A stretch of DNA of 6,822 bases from JABMNX01 sp964625905 (lineage in GTDB: Bacteria; Patescibacteriota; Minisyncoccia; Phycocordibacterales; JABMNX01). The notes beneath the pieces were generated by a model. That model was not told the DNA's origin, ran no database searches, and was given only the letters and a program-made list of their open reading frames with translations. The translations under genes and the position numbers were made by a program. This document shows positions 4,705-6,822 of this stretch, piece after piece. The stretch spans positions 1 to 6,822 of the forward strand of contig CAZVBS010000030.1 of assembly GCA_964625905.1 (NCBI GenBank), written 5' to 3'. Position 1 is the stretch's first letter, and the number at the start of each line of letters is the position of its first letter.

Positions 4705-4995
4705 ATGTTGAAATCACAATCGAAATTCCGACCGCAGTCTGGGAAAAAAATTACTTATATAACATTATTTACGCTTCTTGGGGTTCTGATTAGTTTTCTT
4801 CTACATGCTGTGATTGAGATTCCTGTAATATTTTTACTGGTATCTGATTTTGGAAAATGGGGGATGGGGCTTTCGTGGGAAACTTGGGAGATGATTCATA
4901 ATATTGGTGCAATAATTCTTGTTATAATTGGTGCGTGGATTGGTTTTAAAAAAGGAATACATTGGTGGAATGTTATCTATGTTAATGTAAAATAA
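4705..4995 (+). CDS. Small integral membrane protein of unknown function
   Basis: Protein of 96 residues with a basic N-terminus (1-16) and two main hydrophobic spans, about 17-45 and 65-83, placing it in the cytoplasmic membrane. The first span is long and broken by polar residues (His34, Glu38) in LLHAVIEIPVIFLL. The loop holds DFGKWGMGLSWETW (48-61), followed by His65 and a WWNVIYV ending (87-93). Buried His and Glu with a conserved-looking aromatic loop hint at a metal, proton or cofactor site, but this is inference. I have the impression that similar short proteins occur in other CPR genomes, without a function. It has its own leaderless-type promoter and its own terminator, so it is probably a single-gene transcript. 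Confidence 0.7.
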   Translation: MLKSQSKFRPQSGKKITYITLFTLLGVLISFLLHAVIEIPVIFLLVSDFGKWGMGLSWETWEMIHNIGAIILVIIGAWIGFKKGIHWWNVIYVNVK

Positions 4996-4997
4996 AG

Positions 4998-5038
4998 ACT
5001 TCAAACTAAAGGCTCATGTCTATAAGTTTGAAGTTTTT
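4998..5038 (+). terminator. Intrinsic terminator after the 4705 gene
   Basis: ACTTCAAACT (4998-5007) pairs perfectly with AGTTTGAAGT (5025-5034) and is followed at once by a run of Ts (5034-5038). The stem can be extended by A-T pairs using the A-rich bases just before it. The loop is 17 bases, long for a terminator. It lies two bases after the stop codon of the membrane protein gene and ends 15 bases before the next start. Confidence 0.7.
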
Positions 5039-5053
5039 AGGCTATTTATATAA

Positions 5054-5467
5054 ATGAAAAAAACTATAAAAAGTAAAATAACCGTTTGGCCTTGGATAAT
5101 ATTAATCCTTGTGTTTTTTGCTGTATATTCTGATCAACAGTTTGAGCCTAATAACCTTGATGAACTTGTTGTGGTAGCGAATAGTAAAACAGAAGCAGTT
5201 CCTACAAAAGAATTTTACACAGACGGATGTAGTTTATGGATCAATGGATTTTTTAATAAAGATTTTACAGATATTTGTATTGAGCACGATATTAAGTATT
5301 GGAAAGGTGGAAGTGCAGAGGAGAGGAAAAGGGCTGATGATGAACTGAGAAAGCTTATAAATGAGAAAATACCCCTTATGGGAGATATTATGTATATTGG
5401 AGTTAGAACCTTTGGATTTCCTAATCCGCTTGTGCCTTGGGGGTGGGGGTATGGATTTAAAGATTAA
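5054..5467 (+). CDS. Membrane-anchored phospholipase A2-like protein
   Basis: Predicted extracytoplasmic protein of 137 residues. A basic start (MKKTIKSK) is followed by one hydrophobic span (about 11-26), acting as a signal anchor. After a linker comes the phospholipase A2-like core: TDGCSLW (56-62), DICIEHDIKYWKGG (73-86) with the catalytic-type His78-Asp79 pair, then ERKRADDELRKLI (90-102) and a tail with YIGVR (114-118) and PWGWGYGF (128-135). The C-x2-HD-x2-Y-x2-GG-x4-R-x2-AD pattern is that of prokaryotic PLA2-type enzymes, which cleave the sn-2 ester of phospholipids. Only Cys59 and Cys75 are present, so at most one disulfide. No calcium-binding loop is certain. Activity is inferred. 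The gene lies just after a terminator; TATTTA (5043-5048) is a weak -10 candidate five bases before the ATG. No Shine-Dalgarno is present. Confidence 0.7.
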   Translation: MKKTIKSKITVWPWIILILVFFAVYSDQQFEPNNLDELVVVANSKTEAVPTKEFYTDGCSLWINGFFNKDFTDICIEHDIKYWKGGSAEERKRADDELRKLINEKIPLMGDIMYIGVRTFGFPNPLVPWGWGYGFKD

Positions 5468-5500
5468 AAGACAGAAATTAAAATAGTGTAACTTAGGCTG

Positions 5501-5515
5501 TGTTATTATTACGGA
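5501..5515 (+). promoter_or_regulatory. Extended -10 promoter, leaderless start at 5516
   Basis: TGT (5501-5503) plus TATTAT (5504-5509, five of six consensus bases) stands exactly six bases before the ATG at 5516. No -35 or Shine-Dalgarno is convincing. The 48-base gap after the PLA2-like gene shows no terminator. Confidence 0.6.
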
Positions 5516-6697
5516 ATGAAATTAAGTCTTAAGGATTATCAGGGTGTACACTTTTCTTTTAATATTCTCGCTCTTTATTTAAATAGAATTCTTATCCAGC
5601 TTGGGTTTGGTGTTGTTGGTATCTTCCAAGTTATCTTTATTTTTGAGAAGTTAGATTCTTCAGTATCTTTAGTCGCACTCTTGTATGCTGCAATGTTCTT
5701 ATTGACTATTATATTCACTCCACTTAGTGCGATGCTTATATCATCTATTGGAATGAAGCGAATGATGATGATGGCTATGCCTTTTGCATTTTCTATAAAC
5801 CTCGCGCTACTCTTTTGGAATAGTAACCCTCTGTATGCGGTAATTGGATTTGTTTTCTCGTTATCTATATATAAGGCGTTTTATTGGGTACCGTATCATG
5901 TCGACTTCTCAAAGTTTACTAATAAAAAGACACGAGGAAGACAAATGTCGGTACTTCTCGCTGTATCAGCAATGATTGGGGTGGTTACTCCTATTATTGG
6001 CGGACTTGTTATTATTTCTGTTGGCTTTGATAATTTGTTTCTTGTTTCATTAGGAGTTCTTGCTTTCGCTATAATACCGCTGTTTTTTATTGATAATAAA
6101 GAAGAGAGGTACTCGTTTGGATACTTTGAGACGTTTAGAGAACTTCTTCATAAGAAGAACCGAGCGCTTTTCCTTGGGTATCTTGGAGATGGGGCACAGA
6201 CAGGAGTAAGTGCTGTTATATGGCCGATATTTATCTTCCTTCTTTTAAACGGGGAATTCTTTATTGTTGGTGCTGTGTCGTCGATTACTATATTACTCAT
6301 TATGGCAGTTCGTTTCTTCGTTGGGGACTTACTTGATAGGTGGAATAAAAAACGTGTGCTTACAATAGGTTCAATTTTAAATACAACGGGGTGGATTATC
6401 AAATTATTTATTGAAACAGGCTTTCAGGTGTTCTTGTTTGATACATATCATAAGATGGGGCGAGCGGTAAATCGTATATCAGTCGATGCTACCACGTATG
6501 ACCAAGCATCTGATAACGGGCATTATGTAGACGAGTTTACTGTACTCAAAGAGGTATCAGTAAGTGTAGGGAAGATACTCATGCTACTTATGATTGCTGT
6601 TGTTGTACTCTTCTTTAGTCTTAAGGCCACCTTTGTACTTGCAGCACTCGCATCTCTTTTGGTAACTCATCTTAACCGTCAAGTGGCGATAAAATAG
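5516..6697 (+). CDS. Major facilitator superfamily (MFS) transporter
   Basis: Cytoplasmic-membrane carrier of 393 residues with about twelve hydrophobic segments in two halves joined by a charged loop (about 193-216). Hydrophobic spans are clear near 17-44, 50-78, 84-101, 106-125, 147-168, 173-192, 232-245, 248-268, 284-312, 352-368 and 371-386. The MFS loop motif appears twice: degenerate in the first half (SSIGMKR, 76-82) and clear in the second half as GDLLDRWNKKR (270-280). A polar YWVPYHVDFSKF stretch (123-134) before a RGRQ loop, and NRISVDATTYDQ (319-330) in the second half, are likely substrate-pathway or gating regions. The substrate cannot be predicted; sugar-phosphate, peptide and drug efflux roles all occur in this superfamily. 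It has its own leaderless promoter and a terminator 40 bases after the stop, so it is probably transcribed alone. Confidence 0.88.
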   Translation: MKLSLKDYQGVHFSFNILALYLNRILIQLGFGVVGIFQVIFIFEKLDSSVSLVALLYAAMFLLTIIFTPLSAMLISSIGMKRMMMMAMPFAFSINLALLFWNSNPLYAVIGFVFSLSIYKAFYWVPYHVDFSKFTNKKTRGRQMSVLLAVSAMIGVVTPIIGGLVIISVGFDNLFLVSLGVLAFAIIPLFFIDNKEERYSFGYFETFRELLHKKNRALFLGYLGDGAQTGVSAVIWPIFIFLLLNGEFFIVGAVSSITILLIMAVRFFVGDLLDRWNKKRVLTIGSILNTTGWIIKLFIETGFQVFLFDTYHKMGRAVNRISVDATTYDQASDNGHYVDEFTVLKEVSVSVGKILMLLMIAVVVLFFSLKATFVLAALASLLVTHLNRQVAIK

Positions 6698-6720
6698 GAA
6701 TTAAGAGTCAAGAATTAAGA
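6698..6720. repeat. Short direct repeat GAATTAAGA
   Basis: GAATTAAGA occurs at 6698-6706 and 6712-6720, separated by GTCAA. It starts directly after the transporter stop codon. It may be simple slippage-type sequence; no function is suggested. Confidence 0.4.
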
Positions 6721-6736
6721 ATAAATGAAAATATGG

Positions 6737-6755
6737 GACGTCGGACGTCTTTTTT
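6737..6755 (+). terminator. Intrinsic terminator after the MFS gene
   Basis: GACGT (6737-6741) and ACGTC (6745-6749) form a short GC-containing stem with loop CGG, followed by six Ts (6750-6755). This is a compact but standard Rho-independent form and matches the end of the transporter transcript. Confidence 0.7.
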
Positions 6756-6780
6756 GTAGACATGTGCCCCGTAAAAGAAT

Positions 6781-6813
6781 CAAGACCTTTGCAACACTTC
6801 TAATGGAGTCTTG
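6781..6813. other. Inverted repeat in the unassigned right edge
   Basis: CAAGAC (6781-6786) and GTCTTG (6808-6813) are complementary with a 21-base loop. No reading frame of any length starts in 6756-6822. It may be the upstream region of a gene outside the window. The arms are short enough to be chance. Confidence 0.2.
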
Positions 6814-6822
6814 TAATTAATA

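Noticed and set aside
6148..6402. Minus-strand frame opposite the MFS transporter
   Set aside because: It is antisense to a membrane protein gene with clear MFS loop motifs; no start signal or domain is seen.

Overview
The window looks like a chromosomal segment from a Candidate Phyla Radiation (Patescibacteria) bacterium, most likely of the Parcubacteria/Paceibacteria group. The reasons are: AT-rich, tightly packed genes; standard code 11 stops, including TGA; short GC-rich REP-like palindromes in the gaps; and protein types I associate with these genomes (a DUF2779 nuclease, a tryptophan-rich small protein, small RBBP9-like hydrolases). The assignment rests on recognition, because no marker gene is present.

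Bases 1-481 hold no convincing gene. They contain a GC-rich cluster of hairpins (1-89), a heavily self-complementary block ending in what looks like the 3' end of a class II tRNA (171-293), a perfect 36-base palindrome that should terminate transcription from both sides (356-391), and a REP-like GC hairpin (392-425).

Bases 482-3785 form a same-strand run of four enzymes: an SGNH-type esterase/acyltransferase, two paralogous RBBP9/YdeN-type alpha/beta hydrolases in tandem, and a two-domain nuclease with a PD-(D/E)XK (Cas4-like) front half and a DUF2779 exonuclease-like back half. Gaps are 4-16 bases. After them comes a small decayed or frameshifted reading frame (about 3790-3910).

Bases 3911-4104 are a structured control region: a 13-bp hairpin, an extended -10 promoter, a 14-bp inverted repeat and a small hairpin. 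They lead to the only strong Shine-Dalgarno sequence that decides a start here, and to a tryptophan-rich hypothetical protein at 4105. A short overlapping frame (4599) follows. Then come a small membrane protein with its own terminator (4705-4995), a membrane-anchored phospholipase A2-like protein (5054-5467) and a 12-helix major facilitator transporter (5516-6697) with a terminator at 6737-6755.

The most notable pattern is in how the genes start. Five of them (482, 1682, 2301, 4705, 5516) have an extended -10 element TGN-TANNNT placed exactly six bases before the ATG and no Shine-Dalgarno sequence. This predicts leaderless transcripts. In two cases the -10 element is built from the last codons and stop codon of the upstream reading frame. 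The gene at 4105 is the opposite type, with a long folded leader and a strong ribosome binding site. There is no sign of a CRISPR array, a transposase or a defence operon, and the genes do not form one obvious pathway beyond a cluster of small ester/lipid-type hydrolases.
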